In this document: positions 7,870 to 15,851 of the stretch, piece after piece
How the letters are laid out: every line of letters begins with the position of its first letter
Numbering within the stretch: the stretch's first letter is position 1
DNA from: JBQSUQ01 sp052384575
GTDB taxonomy: Bacteria > Pseudomonadota > Gammaproteobacteria > Enterobacterales > Pasteurellaceae
Strand: one strand, 5' to 3'
Assembly (NCBI GenBank): GCA_052384575.1
Contig: JBQSUQ010000005.1
DNA length: 64,000 nt
Notes under the pieces: generated by a model
The model's input: the letters and a program-made list of their open reading frames with translations, nothing else
Told to the model about the DNA's origin: nothing
Databases searched by the model: none
Made by a program: the position numbers and the translations under genes

Positions 7870-9765
7870 ATGCGTTTTATTTTTCATATTTTGTGGATCA
7901 GTTTTCTTTTTATTAGCAACCTCGTCCATGCCTCTGACTTCCAAGCCTTATCCGAAGATATAAAAACACGTTTAGATAAAACCGCCCAACTCTACCAACA
8001 AAATCAAATTGATGATGCGCGCACTGAAGTGCAGATGGCGTATTTTGAAGTATTCGAAAACCTAGAAGGTCCAATTCGTATTAATTTTTCTGCCCAAAAG
8101 AGCTACCAAATGGAAGCTACTTTTGGTGAAATCCGCAAAATGATCGGTGAAGGAAAATCACAACAAGAAATTCAAGATAAAATTCAATGGCTGAAAAATG
8201 AACTCGATGCTGTGGTACCCTCTTTATCTGATGGTCATCAACTCAATGCAGAAGGTCAGCATAACACCTACGAAAATCAACAAATTTCTGCTTATTGGCA
8301 GCAAAGTTTTAAAATGTTAGATGATCTTTTAGCTGATGCCATTGCCGCTTATCAAGACAACCAACTCACAGATGCTAAAAAGCTCATTCAACAAGCGCAA
8401 TATGACGGCTTTAAAAATTCTGAAATGGAAATGTCGATTCGCAATAATCGCGGTGCAGATATTGCGGCCAATATTAATCAACAATTCTATGATTTAATCA
8501 AGCTCAGCGATCAACCTGAGCAAATTACCGTTTTAGGCTATCAAATCACCCAATTGCTACAAACTATTGAAGAACAATTGCCAAATCTGCCAACCACACG
8601 AGATGAGCAAAATGCGCAAGCCAACGAAAGTGCGGTGCAAAATGAACAAGATTTGGATTGGCATAATATCAGCCAACAGGTAAATCAAGGTATTCAACAA
8701 GCTATTCAAGCTTACCAAACGGGCAATGGGAAAAAAGCTATGTTGATGGTGCAAGATACCTATTTTGATATTTTTGAAGCCAGTGGCATGGAAAATAAAG
8801 TGGGTTCGCGTGACGCGAATTTTAAAACCCAAATTGAAGGTTATTTCACGCGAATTGTAAGTCAAATCAAAGCCAATGCACCTGTGGATACGTTACAACA
8901 GCAAGCGCAAGGCTTAAGTGAGGATTTAGCCAAAGCGGTTACGATGTTACAAGGTGAAACTCAATCTGATTGGTCAATGTTCTTATACAGCTTGCTGATT
9001 ATTCTGCGTGAAGGCTTAGAAGCACTATTAATTGTCGCAGCAATTGTCGCCTACTTAGTGAAAAATAATCATCAAGATAAATTACCAACTATTCGCAATT
9101 CGATTTACGTTGCCCTCGTTGCTAGCTTAATCACTGCGGTGATTTTCCAATTAATTTTTGAGAATTCAGGACAAAATCGTGAATTATTAGAAGGTATTAC
9201 CATGGCAATTGCGGTGGTAATGCTGTTTATGATGAGTTATTGGCTACTGTCTAAAGTGGAAGCACAAAACTGGAAACGCTACCTTGAAGGCAAACTAGAT
9301 ATGGCATTAAGCACTGGTTCCCTAATTAGCTTATGGATCACCAGTTTCCTTGCTGTTTATCGCGAAGGGGCAGAAACCGTTCTGTTCTACTATGCGTTAG
9401 CAAGTGATGTACATACTTTCGCCGGTTATATTTATTTATTGGCGGGCTTTGTAGTCGGCGTGATTATCCTCGCTATTTGTTACGTTATTATGCGTTATAG
9501 CGTGGTCAGATTACCACTTAAACCTTTCTTTATGTTCACTGGCAGTTTCTTGTACTTAATGGCATTTATTTTTGCTGGCAAAAGTGTCCTTGAACTTATT
9601 GAAGGAAAATTATTTGAGCCAACCCTACTGAGCAATTTCCCTGAAATTAGCTTGTTAGGCATTTATCCTTATGTGGAAACCTTAATTCCACAAGGCATAC
9701 TGATTATTGCTGCTATCTTTGCTTTCTTTTATATGCGTAGAGAAAGAAAGTTAGCAGAAATATAA
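7870..9765 (+). CDS. FTR1-family iron permease with large periplasmic N-terminal region
   Basis: Inner-membrane iron permease of the FTR1/FetM/EfeU type, 631 residues. A signal peptide (to ~residue 26) precedes a ~340-residue periplasmic part with three helical repeats. The membrane domain follows, with both REXXE iron-binding motifs, REGLE from Arg380 and REGAE from Arg498, and about seven hydrophobic segments. The start at 7870 (MRFIFHILW) is preferred over an upstream TTG because it gives a clean signal peptide; the ribosome site is weak. It heads an operon like the C. jejuni Cj1658-Cj1665 P19 system, taking iron from the P19 partner encoded next. A Fur-like box lies just upstream. Confidence 0.92.
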   Translation: MRFIFHILWISFLFISNLVHASDFQALSEDIKTRLDKTAQLYQQNQIDDARTEVQMAYFEVFENLEGPIRINFSAQKSYQMEATFGEIRKMIGEGKSQQEIQDKIQWLKNELDAVVPSLSDGHQLNAEGQHNTYENQQISAYWQQSFKMLDDLLADAIAAYQDNQLTDAKKLIQQAQYDGFKNSEMEMSIRNNRGADIAANINQQFYDLIKLSDQPEQITVLGYQITQLLQTIEEQLPNLPTTRDEQNAQANESAVQNEQDLDWHNISQQVNQGIQQAIQAYQTGNGKKAMLMVQDTYFDIFEASGMENKVGSRDANFKTQIEGYFTRIVSQIKANAPVDTLQQQAQGLSEDLAKAVTMLQGETQSDWSMFLYSLLIILREGLEALLIVAAIVAYLVKNNHQDKLPTIRNSIYVALVASLITAVIFQLIFENSGQNRELLEGITMAIAVVMLFMMSYWLLSKVEAQNWKRYLEGKLDMALSTGSLISLWITSFLAVYREGAETVLFYYALASDVHTFAGYIYLLAGFVVGVIILAICYVIMRYSVVRLPLKPFFMFTGSFLYLMAFIFAGKSVLELIEGKLFEPTLLSNFPEISLLGIYPYVETLIPQGILIIAAIFAFFYMRRERKLAEI

Positions 9766-9819
9766 AATACCCAAACGAAACTTACTACATTAATTAACCT
9801 AACCCAAAAGGAAATTAAG

Positions 9820-10341
9820 ATGAAAAAAACCTTACTTTTAACCGCACTTACTGGTATTTTTGCAGTGTCCTCTGCTCAAGCGTTTAAAGAGTACCCAATT
9901 GGCGAAGCGCAAACAATGAACGAAATGGAAATTGCTGCGGTTTATTTACAACCGATTGATATGGAACCTCGTGGTATGGGTTTATCAGCTGCAAAATCTG
10001 ACATTCACTTAGAAGCAGATATTCATGCAACTAAAGGTAACAAAAATGGTTTCGGTGAAGGTGAATGGATGCCGTATTTAACCATCAGCTACACGCTTGT
10101 GAACACCGATACTAACCAAAAACAAGAAGGTACATTTATGCCAATGGTGGCTGGCGATGGTCCTCACTATGGCGCAAACGTGAAAATGATGGGCGTAGGT
10201 AACTACAAATTAACCTATCATATCGAACCACCTTCAAAAGCAGGGTTACACCGTCACACAGATAACGAAACAGGTGTAGGTCGTTGGTGGAAACCATTTG
10301 ATGTGAATTATGAATTCAAATTCACAGGTTTAGAAAAATAA
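9820..10341 (+). CDS. P19/FetP-type periplasmic iron-binding protein
   Basis: A 173-residue secreted protein with signal peptide ending SSAQA and a conserved Tp34/P19 fold. Visible metal-ligand candidates are MEPRGMG, SDIHLEADIHA, GDGPHYGANVKMMG and the HRH motif near the C-terminus, rich in Met and His as in P19, which binds copper and iron. In characterised systems P19 dimers feed iron to the FTR1 permease. It follows the FTR1 gene by 54 bases with an AAAAGGAA ribosome site, in the same order as in Campylobacter and E. coli fetMP. A strong hairpin follows its stop. Confidence 0.93.
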   Translation: MKKTLLLTALTGIFAVSSAQAFKEYPIGEAQTMNEMEIAAVYLQPIDMEPRGMGLSAAKSDIHLEADIHATKGNKNGFGEGEWMPYLTISYTLVNTDTNQKQEGTFMPMVAGDGPHYGANVKMMGVGNYKLTYHIEPPSKAGLHRHTDNETGVGRWWKPFDVNYEFKFTGLEK

Positions 10342-10358
10342 TCCTAACATAAATTATT

Positions 10359-10378
10359 GGTGGGGCATTGTCCCCACC
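10359..10378 (+). other. Intergenic hairpin after the P19 gene
   Basis: GGTGGGG-CATTGT-CCCCACC is a perfect 7-bp GC-rich stem in an AT-rich genome. It is followed by CTTCTGCTTTATT, not a clean T-run, so it is a poor terminator. It sits between the P19 stop and the next gene start 14 bases later. An mRNA-stability or partial-termination element that keeps P19 levels above downstream genes is possible. Confidence 0.55.
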
Positions 10379-10391
10379 CTTCTGCTTTATT

Positions 10392-11780
10392 ATGTCATAC
10401 TTTTTTACTACGCTACTCCAATCCTTACTTCCCACAGCACTTTTACTCGCCTGTGCGTGGTCTGCTTTTAACAAAATAAATATCAAAGCGCTTATTTGGA
10501 CAAGCCTTATCGCAATTGCAGTGGGTATTTCCATTGCCTCAATGCTTTCCTTTAATCAAATTACCTTATTAAGTCTAAATAGCACTGCAAGCATTGTTCT
10601 TGTTTTATTTTTATTTAGTCAATGTCGCCCTATAAAATGGCTAAACAACATTTGGCATTTTTTACTCTGCACACTTGCAGCAATGCAATGGGCCAAAAAT
10701 CCCAATATTAATGCCATAACGGCGACTGATGTCATCAATACTGATTTTATTTTACATCTAAGTGCGGTCATTTTTGGCTTACTTTTCTGCCTATTTTTAG
10801 CCGCATGGCTCTACATTTTGCTCAAACAAGTGAAAACAGAACAAAAACTCACCGCACTTCGTTGGAGCTTATTATTGATATTAAGCGCAATACTCCTCTC
10901 TCCGTTATTTGGTGATATATTGCTCGGTTTAATGAAATTACAGGTGATTGAACTCACTAAAACTCGCCTCAGCCTTGTTGCCAAAACTGGCAATATTATT
11001 AATTATATCAACTATATTTCAGCTGGATTAGGATTACTCATTATCAGTTTATACGCTATCAAATTCCTATTTCCGCGTAAAAAAGCCATTCAGCTTAGCG
11101 AAAATCCTATTGAGAAACGCCAAAAAACAGCAAAATATATCCAATCTCGTCGCATTGTTATGTGGGGATTATTCAGTTTTCTCTTTATTTTAATGAGCCA
11201 ACTTTATTGGGATAAATTCGCTTCTCAGCCATTACAATTATCAGAAGCAACACCAGTAAAATTAGATCAAAATCAGCAAGTGAGAATTCCTATTGAGCAA
11301 GTGAAAGATGGTAACTTGCACCGTTTTGTTTGGGTGGCAGATGATGGCAAAGCAGTGCGATTTTTCATTATTAATCGTCTTGAAGATCGCTTAAGTTTAG
11401 GCGTGGTTTTTGACGCTTGTCTATTATGTGGCGATCAAGGTTATGTCATGCAAGATGGCCAAGTTGTTTGCGTCGGCTGTGAAGTGCGAATGTTTAAACC
11501 ATCCATTGGCAAACCGGGTGGTTGCAACCCTGTTCCTATTGAAAATTGGCAGCAAACAGAAAACGAAGTCATTATTGACCGCACTTCTTTGGAAATGGGG
11601 CTGAATTTATTTTCTACAGTGCTAGAAATTGAAGTGATTGACCCTGTAGATCAAACAAAACTCATCAATACGAAAACGGAATTTAAATATAATTTCAACA
11701 ATAAAACCTATTTCTTTGCCAATGAAAAGAACTTGGAATTATTCAGAGATAAACCGGAAAACTATGTGAAGGAGGAATAA
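10392..11780 (+). CDS. DUF2318 membrane protein of the iron cassette
   Basis: A 462-residue protein with roughly eight hydrophobic segments in the first ~290 residues, then a periplasmic DUF2318 domain. That domain has two CxxC pairs, C343-C346 (CLLC) and C360-C363 (CVGC), and the YFFANEKNLELFRDKPENY end typical of the family. The second half of this region resembles metal-binding YHS-like ends. Its counterpart in Campylobacter is Cj1660. Function is not established; the cysteine pairs suggest metal or redox work at the outer face of the membrane. The start at 10392 is chosen over an upstream TTG that lies in the hairpin. Its stop overlaps the next start by one base. Confidence 0.85.
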   Translation: MSYFFTTLLQSLLPTALLLACAWSAFNKINIKALIWTSLIAIAVGISIASMLSFNQITLLSLNSTASIVLVLFLFSQCRPIKWLNNIWHFLLCTLAAMQWAKNPNINAITATDVINTDFILHLSAVIFGLLFCLFLAAWLYILLKQVKTEQKLTALRWSLLLILSAILLSPLFGDILLGLMKLQVIELTKTRLSLVAKTGNIINYINYISAGLGLLIISLYAIKFLFPRKKAIQLSENPIEKRQKTAKYIQSRRIVMWGLFSFLFILMSQLYWDKFASQPLQLSEATPVKLDQNQQVRIPIEQVKDGNLHRFVWVADDGKAVRFFIINRLEDRLSLGVVFDACLLCGDQGYVMQDGQVVCVGCEVRMFKPSIGKPGGCNPVPIENWQQTENEVIIDRTSLEMGLNLFSTVLEIEVIDPVDQTKLINTKTEFKYNFNNKTYFFANEKNLELFRDKPENYVKEE

Positions 11781-13084
11781 TGTTAGGGAGAATGTTATTT
11801 CAATCTTGGAAACATGGTTTAAAACGTAAATTATTAGCGATTATTACGATTTTCTTAGCATCGGGTTTAGTGTCTGCGCTACTTGCCGTTTCCATTGATA
11901 TTGGCGATAAAATGGCAAAGGAACTTAAATCCTATGGTGCCAATATTTTAATTGAGCCTGCCAGTAGCGCTATTCTGCCTGAAATGGCTGAAAATAAAAC
12001 CTCTTTGGCAACGCAAGATTTTATTGATGAAAAAGAATTACCTAATATTAAAGATATTTTCTGGCGCAACAATATTGTCGGCTTTGCTCCCTTGCTGACA
12101 GCAGAAGTCACCGCAAATGGCAAAGATAAAATTCCTATTTTAGGCACCTTTTTTGATCATAATATTGCTGTTCCTGATGAAGAAGATTATCACACAGGGC
12201 AAAAAATTATCAGCCCTTATTGGCAAGTAACAGGCGAATGGGTTGATGATCACAATGGTGACTTTACTGATAACGTGCCTACCTTAATTGGTACACAGCT
12301 CGCAAAAAGTAAACAATGGCAAATTGGCGATAAAATTTCCTTAAGTTATCAAGATCAAGAAGTGCAAACGCAGCTAAATGTTGTAATTAAAGGTATCGTG
12401 GCGACTGGCGGAACAGAAGAAAATCAATTGATTATGCCATTAAGTGCGGTGCAAAATTTATTAGTTTTGCCAGGCAAAGTGCAAGCAGTTAAGGTATCCG
12501 CTTTAACAGTGCCTGAAAATGAGCTTTCTCGCAAAGCACGTTCTAATGTAGATGCGTTGGCTCAAGAAGAATATGATCTTTGGTATTGCACCGCCTATGT
12601 TTCCTCAATTGCACATCAACTGGAAGAAGCCATTTCTGGTGCGGTTGTACGCCCAATTTGGCAAGTCGCTGCTTCAGAAGGCGTGGTAATTGAAAAAATC
12701 CAATTATTGCTTGGCGTAGTCACAGTTGCAGCCTTAATTGCAGCCGCTATGGGCATTGCTTCATTAATGACAACATCCATTATTGAACGCAGTAAAGAAA
12801 TTGGCTTAATGAAAGCCTTAGGCGCTTACCAATGGCAAATTACACTCTTATTTTATTGTGAAGCCGCAATCAGCGCCATTATTGGCGGATTAGTTGGTTG
12901 TATTGCAGGTTGGGCATTAGCAAAATTTATAGGAGCGACCTTATTTGGTGCACCATTAGATTTTGCTTGGATCGTAGTACCTTGCGTACTCGTGCTAGCC
13001 ATCCTAATTGCACTTATTGGCACTTGGTTCCCTGCTCACCGTATTGCAAAACTCTATCCTGTGGAAGTACTTTATGGGCGTTAA
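11780..13084 (+). CDS. FtsX/MacB-like ABC permease, subunit 1
   Basis: A 434-residue permease: one N-terminal membrane helix (residues ~20-40), a ~270-residue periplasmic MacB-type core domain, then three C-terminal helices. ERSKEIGLMKALGA is the coupling motif of this family. It starts at the TAATG junction with the DUF2318 gene behind a GGAGGA ribosome site. With the next permease and the LolD-like ATPase it forms a heteromeric transporter of the same layout as Cj1661-Cj1663 in Campylobacter. Such MacB-type systems usually transmit force to periplasmic partners instead of moving a solute, so its role beside FTR1/P19 is open. Confidence 0.88.
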   Translation: MLGRMLFQSWKHGLKRKLLAIITIFLASGLVSALLAVSIDIGDKMAKELKSYGANILIEPASSAILPEMAENKTSLATQDFIDEKELPNIKDIFWRNNIVGFAPLLTAEVTANGKDKIPILGTFFDHNIAVPDEEDYHTGQKIISPYWQVTGEWVDDHNGDFTDNVPTLIGTQLAKSKQWQIGDKISLSYQDQEVQTQLNVVIKGIVATGGTEENQLIMPLSAVQNLLVLPGKVQAVKVSALTVPENELSRKARSNVDALAQEEYDLWYCTAYVSSIAHQLEEAISGAVVRPIWQVAASEGVVIEKIQLLLGVVTVAALIAAAMGIASLMTTSIIERSKEIGLMKALGAYQWQITLLFYCEAAISAIIGGLVGCIAGWALAKFIGATLFGAPLDFAWIVVPCVLVLAILIALIGTWFPAHRIAKLYPVEVLYGR

Positions 13085-14213
13085 GAAAAACTCTTCAATG
13101 TTTTGGCGATTAGTTTTCCAAGCGCTTCGCCTACGCTTACAACGTGTATTTATTATTTTTGCTGCGTTAACAGTAGGAGCTAGTATCGTTACAGCTATGT
13201 CCGCGGTTTATTTTGATATTAATACCAAAATGTCCCAAGAATTGCGTACTTTTGGTGCTAATTTCTACATTGGCGCCAATGATGCCGGCTTAATTCAAAC
13301 GGATATTGTTGAAGAAATTATCAATCAAGCACCGCCAAATCTCATTACTGCTAGCAGTGCCTATTTATATGGGGTTACGCGCAGTGAATTGGAAAAGATT
13401 GTATTAATGGGTGTACAATTTGAAACCTTAAAGCCACTTTCACCCTATTGGCAAGTTGAAGGCTCAATGATTGGAGTGAGCTTTGATGATCGCAATGCGA
13501 TGATTGGTAAAACCTTGGCTGAACGGCTTAATCTTAAAGTGGGTGATAAAATCACCTTAAGCAAAACCGCGGTGGAAAAACAGAGTTTTAAAATTAAAGG
13601 CATTGTAGAAGCTGGCGACGCAACAGACAGTATGCTCATTGTTAATTTGTCTTTTGCACAAGATTGGTTAGAAAAAGATGGCTTAGCCAGTAATGCCCTT
13701 TTCATCGTCAAAAATGATCAGGGTCAAGTAGAACAATTTGCCCAACAATTGCAAAAAGATTATCCCCAATTAGATATTCGCCCAATACGTAAAGTGTCTT
13801 CTTCTGAAGGGCAAATTTTGGATAAAATTAAAGGATTAATGGGGCTAATTTCTGTGGTTATCCTTATTCTTGCCACTTTATGTGTTAATACGACCCTCAT
13901 TGCTATCGTCGGTGAACGGGCGAAAGAATTTGCCCTACAAAAAGCATTAGGGGCAAAACGAAAAGATATTATTACGCAAATTGGTACAGAAACCCTTATT
14001 ATTGCCATTGCAGCCATTATTACAGGTCTCATTTTAGGCTATATCTTGGCACAAGTGCTGGGATTAACCGTTTTTAAAGCGAATATTGATATGCGTTTGC
14101 CTGTCATCCCGATAACCTTTATTTTGTTACTTATAGTGGCATTTATTGCAGTTATCGTACCGACAAAGCGCGCCTTAAATGTGGAAATGGCAAGCGTATT
14201 AAAAGGAGAATAG
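13074..14213 (+). CDS. FtsX/MacB-like ABC permease, subunit 2
   Basis: A 379-residue partner permease with the same plan: N-terminal helix, periplasmic core, three C-terminal helices and the coupling motif ERAKEFALQKALGA. The start at 13074 overlaps the end of subunit 1 by 11 bases and has GGAAG six bases before it; longer readings start inside subunit 1 and lack support. It is clearly diverged from subunit 1, so the transporter is probably a heterodimer. Its TAG is separated by a single base from the start of the ATPase gene. Confidence 0.87.
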   Translation: MGVKKNSSMFWRLVFQALRLRLQRVFIIFAALTVGASIVTAMSAVYFDINTKMSQELRTFGANFYIGANDAGLIQTDIVEEIINQAPPNLITASSAYLYGVTRSELEKIVLMGVQFETLKPLSPYWQVEGSMIGVSFDDRNAMIGKTLAERLNLKVGDKITLSKTAVEKQSFKIKGIVEAGDATDSMLIVNLSFAQDWLEKDGLASNALFIVKNDQGQVEQFAQQLQKDYPQLDIRPIRKVSSSEGQILDKIKGLMGLISVVILILATLCVNTTLIAIVGERAKEFALQKALGAKRKDIITQIGTETLIIAIAAIITGLILGYILAQVLGLTVFKANIDMRLPVIPITFILLLIVAFIAVIVPTKRALNVEMASVLKGE

Positions 14214-14214
14214 A

Positions 14215-14886
14215 ATGGCAAATATTGTCATTGAAACACAGCATTTATATAAACGATTTGGGCAAGTTACCGCGCTTGATGACATTAATATTCAAATTCA
14301 TCAAGGCGAATTTGTGGCAATTATGGGCGCCTCAGGCTCTGGAAAAACCACATTAATGAATATTCTCACAGGGCTTGATACCGCTTCTGAAGGTAAAGTA
14401 ATACTGGATGGCGTTGACGCAGCGCAACTTGATGAAGTGGGTCGTCAACGCTTTCGTGCAGAAAAAATTGGTCTCGTTTTCCAACAATTCCATTTAATTC
14501 CCTATTTAACTGCCTTGGAAAACGTTATGCTTGCTCAGCACTACCATAGCGTCATTGATGAGGAAGCGGCTAAAGCTGTATTGGAACAAGTAGGATTAGA
14601 ACATCGGATACATCATCGACCAAATCAACTTTCTGGTGGCGAACAACAACGAGTTTGTATCGCAAGGGCATTAGTCAATCAGCCGCCCGTTATTTTTGCC
14701 GATGAACCAACCGGTAATCTTGATGAAAAAAACGAACAGCTTGCCTTACAACTGTTACAAGATCTCAATAAACAAGGGCGTACAATCGTGATGGTAACCC
14801 ATAATCCAGAATTAGGTAAACTAACCCATCGCACCATTTATTTACAACATGGTAAATTTTTACGAGAAGAACATAATGAAATTTAA
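14215..14886 (+). CDS. LolD/MacB-type ABC ATPase of the iron cassette
   Basis: A 223-residue ATPase with Walker A GASGSGKTTL, Q-loop VFQQFHL, signature LSGGEQQRVCIARAL, Walker B VIFADEPTGNLDEKN and switch VMVTHNPEL. These are marks of the LolD/MacB/FtsE group, which pairs with FtsX-like permeases such as the two encoded directly upstream. AAGGAG precedes the ATG. Its 3' end overlaps the next gene by 11 bases, so translation is coupled through the cluster. Equivalent to Cj1663. Confidence 0.9.
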   Translation: MANIVIETQHLYKRFGQVTALDDINIQIHQGEFVAIMGASGSGKTTLMNILTGLDTASEGKVILDGVDAAQLDEVGRQRFRAEKIGLVFQQFHLIPYLTALENVMLAQHYHSVIDEEAAKAVLEQVGLEHRIHHRPNQLSGGEQQRVCIARALVNQPPVIFADEPTGNLDEKNEQLALQLLQDLNKQGRTIVMVTHNPELGKLTHRTIYLQHGKFLREEHNEI

Positions 14887-15364
14887 CTTTTTACTCAAGT
14901 CTATCTTATTAAGTGCGGTGCTTTTGGGCGTAGTTTCTTGCAAGGAACAGGTCGCGGAAATTGGACAAACCGCACCTGATATTGCCGCTTTTGATTTGCA
15001 AGGGAATAAAGTTGAACTAAAACAATGGCAAGGAAAACCTATTTTACTCAGTTTTTGGTCTGAAAGCTGCGGAGTTTGCTTAGCGGAATTAAAAGAATTT
15101 GAAAAATTATCAGCCCAGTATCCGGATCAACTACAAGTTGTAGCAATTAATACGGATGGCAATAAAGGCAATACGCAAGCCACTGTACAAAAACGCCAAA
15201 TTCAGCTCACTGTCATTAAAGATCAAATGCAAATTACAGGTGAACGCTATCAAATTGTTGGCACACCAACCACATTTTTTATTGATTCAGAAGGAAAAAT
15301 TCGCTATAAATTCGAGGGGCTTATCCCGAAAAATAAATTAGAACAACTTTTTACTCAAAGCTAA
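14876..15364 (+). CDS. TlpA/ResA-like thioredoxin-fold lipoprotein
   Basis: A 162-residue lipoprotein: signal peptide with lipobox LGVVSC (lipid attached at Cys22), then an AhpC-TSA/TlpA thioredoxin fold. The active site is C65-G-V-C68 in FWSESCGVC, and the cis-proline loop is VGTPTTFF. It should act as a membrane-anchored periplasmic thiol reductant. In the Campylobacter P19 cluster two thioredoxin-like proteins (Cj1664, Cj1665) fill this place. Likely partners are the CxxC pairs of the DUF2318 protein or the neighbouring cytochrome, but that is inference. The start at 14876 gives a proper lipoprotein signal. Confidence 0.87.
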   Translation: MKFNFLLKSILLSAVLLGVVSCKEQVAEIGQTAPDIAAFDLQGNKVELKQWQGKPILLSFWSESCGVCLAELKEFEKLSAQYPDQLQVVAINTDGNKGNTQATVQKRQIQLTVIKDQMQITGERYQIVGTPTTFFIDSEGKIRYKFEGLIPKNKLEQLFTQS

Positions 15365-15368
15365 CATT

Positions 15369-15680
15369 ATGAAAAAATTGATTTTATTAACCGCACTTTG
15401 TGCTGTTATTTCTACTACTCAAGCACATACTCCCGACATGAAACAAGGCGAACGTACCTTCCGCCAAATGTGCTCAACTTGCCATGGAAGACAAGGTGAA
15501 CGCTCTGCATTAGGCCAATCTGCTATTATTAATAAATTGCCAGCAGATGAAATTGTTACTGCTTTACAAGCACGCAAAAAAGGCGAAATTATGGGGGCAG
15601 GCAATAGCGCCAAAGCTCGCCTCAGCGATCAAGATATGCAAAATATTGCAACTTATTTAGAAAGTTTAGCGCAAAAATAA
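15369..15680 (+). CDS. Small periplasmic c-type cytochrome
   Basis: A 103-residue protein with signal peptide ending TTQA and one heme c site, C35-S-T-C-H39. A methionine in GEIMGAG is a likely distal ligand. The rest matches class I cytochrome c (QDMQNIATYLESL at the C-terminus). It begins 4 bases after the lipoprotein gene, so it is the last gene of the iron operon. A single-heme cytochrome here could take or give electrons during ferric/ferrous conversion near FTR1. A strong terminator follows. Confidence 0.88.
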   Translation: MKKLILLTALCAVISTTQAHTPDMKQGERTFRQMCSTCHGRQGERSALGQSAIINKLPADEIVTALQARKKGEIMGAGNSAKARLSDQDMQNIATYLESLAQK

Positions 15681-15696
15681 TTATGCTTTTATTCAA

Positions 15697-15735
15697 AAAT
15701 CCTTGTTATTTCATATACAAGGATTTTTTATTTCC
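15697..15735 (+). terminator. Terminator of the iron cassette operon
   Basis: AAATCCTTGT (15697-15706) pairs with ACAAGGATTT (15717-15726), followed by TTTTATTTCC. A 10-bp stem with T-run directly after the cytochrome gene. Confidence 0.85.
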
Positions 15736-15787
15736 TTTTTCTCAGAATTCACTTCTTTTCTTCTCTAAAAATTTTTTAAAACGCCAC

Positions 15788-15818
15788 TTTACTTTTATAT
15801 ACTAGTTTAATAGTATAT
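15788..15818 (+). promoter_or_regulatory. trpB promoter with TrpR operator
   Basis: The palindrome ATATACTA-GTTTAA-TAGTATAT (15797-15818) has perfect 8-bp arms and matches the TrpR operator type. The core ACTAGTTTAATAGT is identical to that before trpE. A -35 TTTACT (15788-15793) and -10 TAGTAT (15811-15816) at 17-bp spacing overlap it. trpB starts 34 bases downstream. Confidence 0.8.
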
Positions 15819-15851
15819 TAATCAAATTCAAACTTATCCATAGGTAATAAT

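Noticed and set aside
13008..13073. Longer N-terminus for the second permease
   Set aside because: It would start at a TTG inside the first permease without a ribosome site; ATG 13074 has GGAAG upstream.
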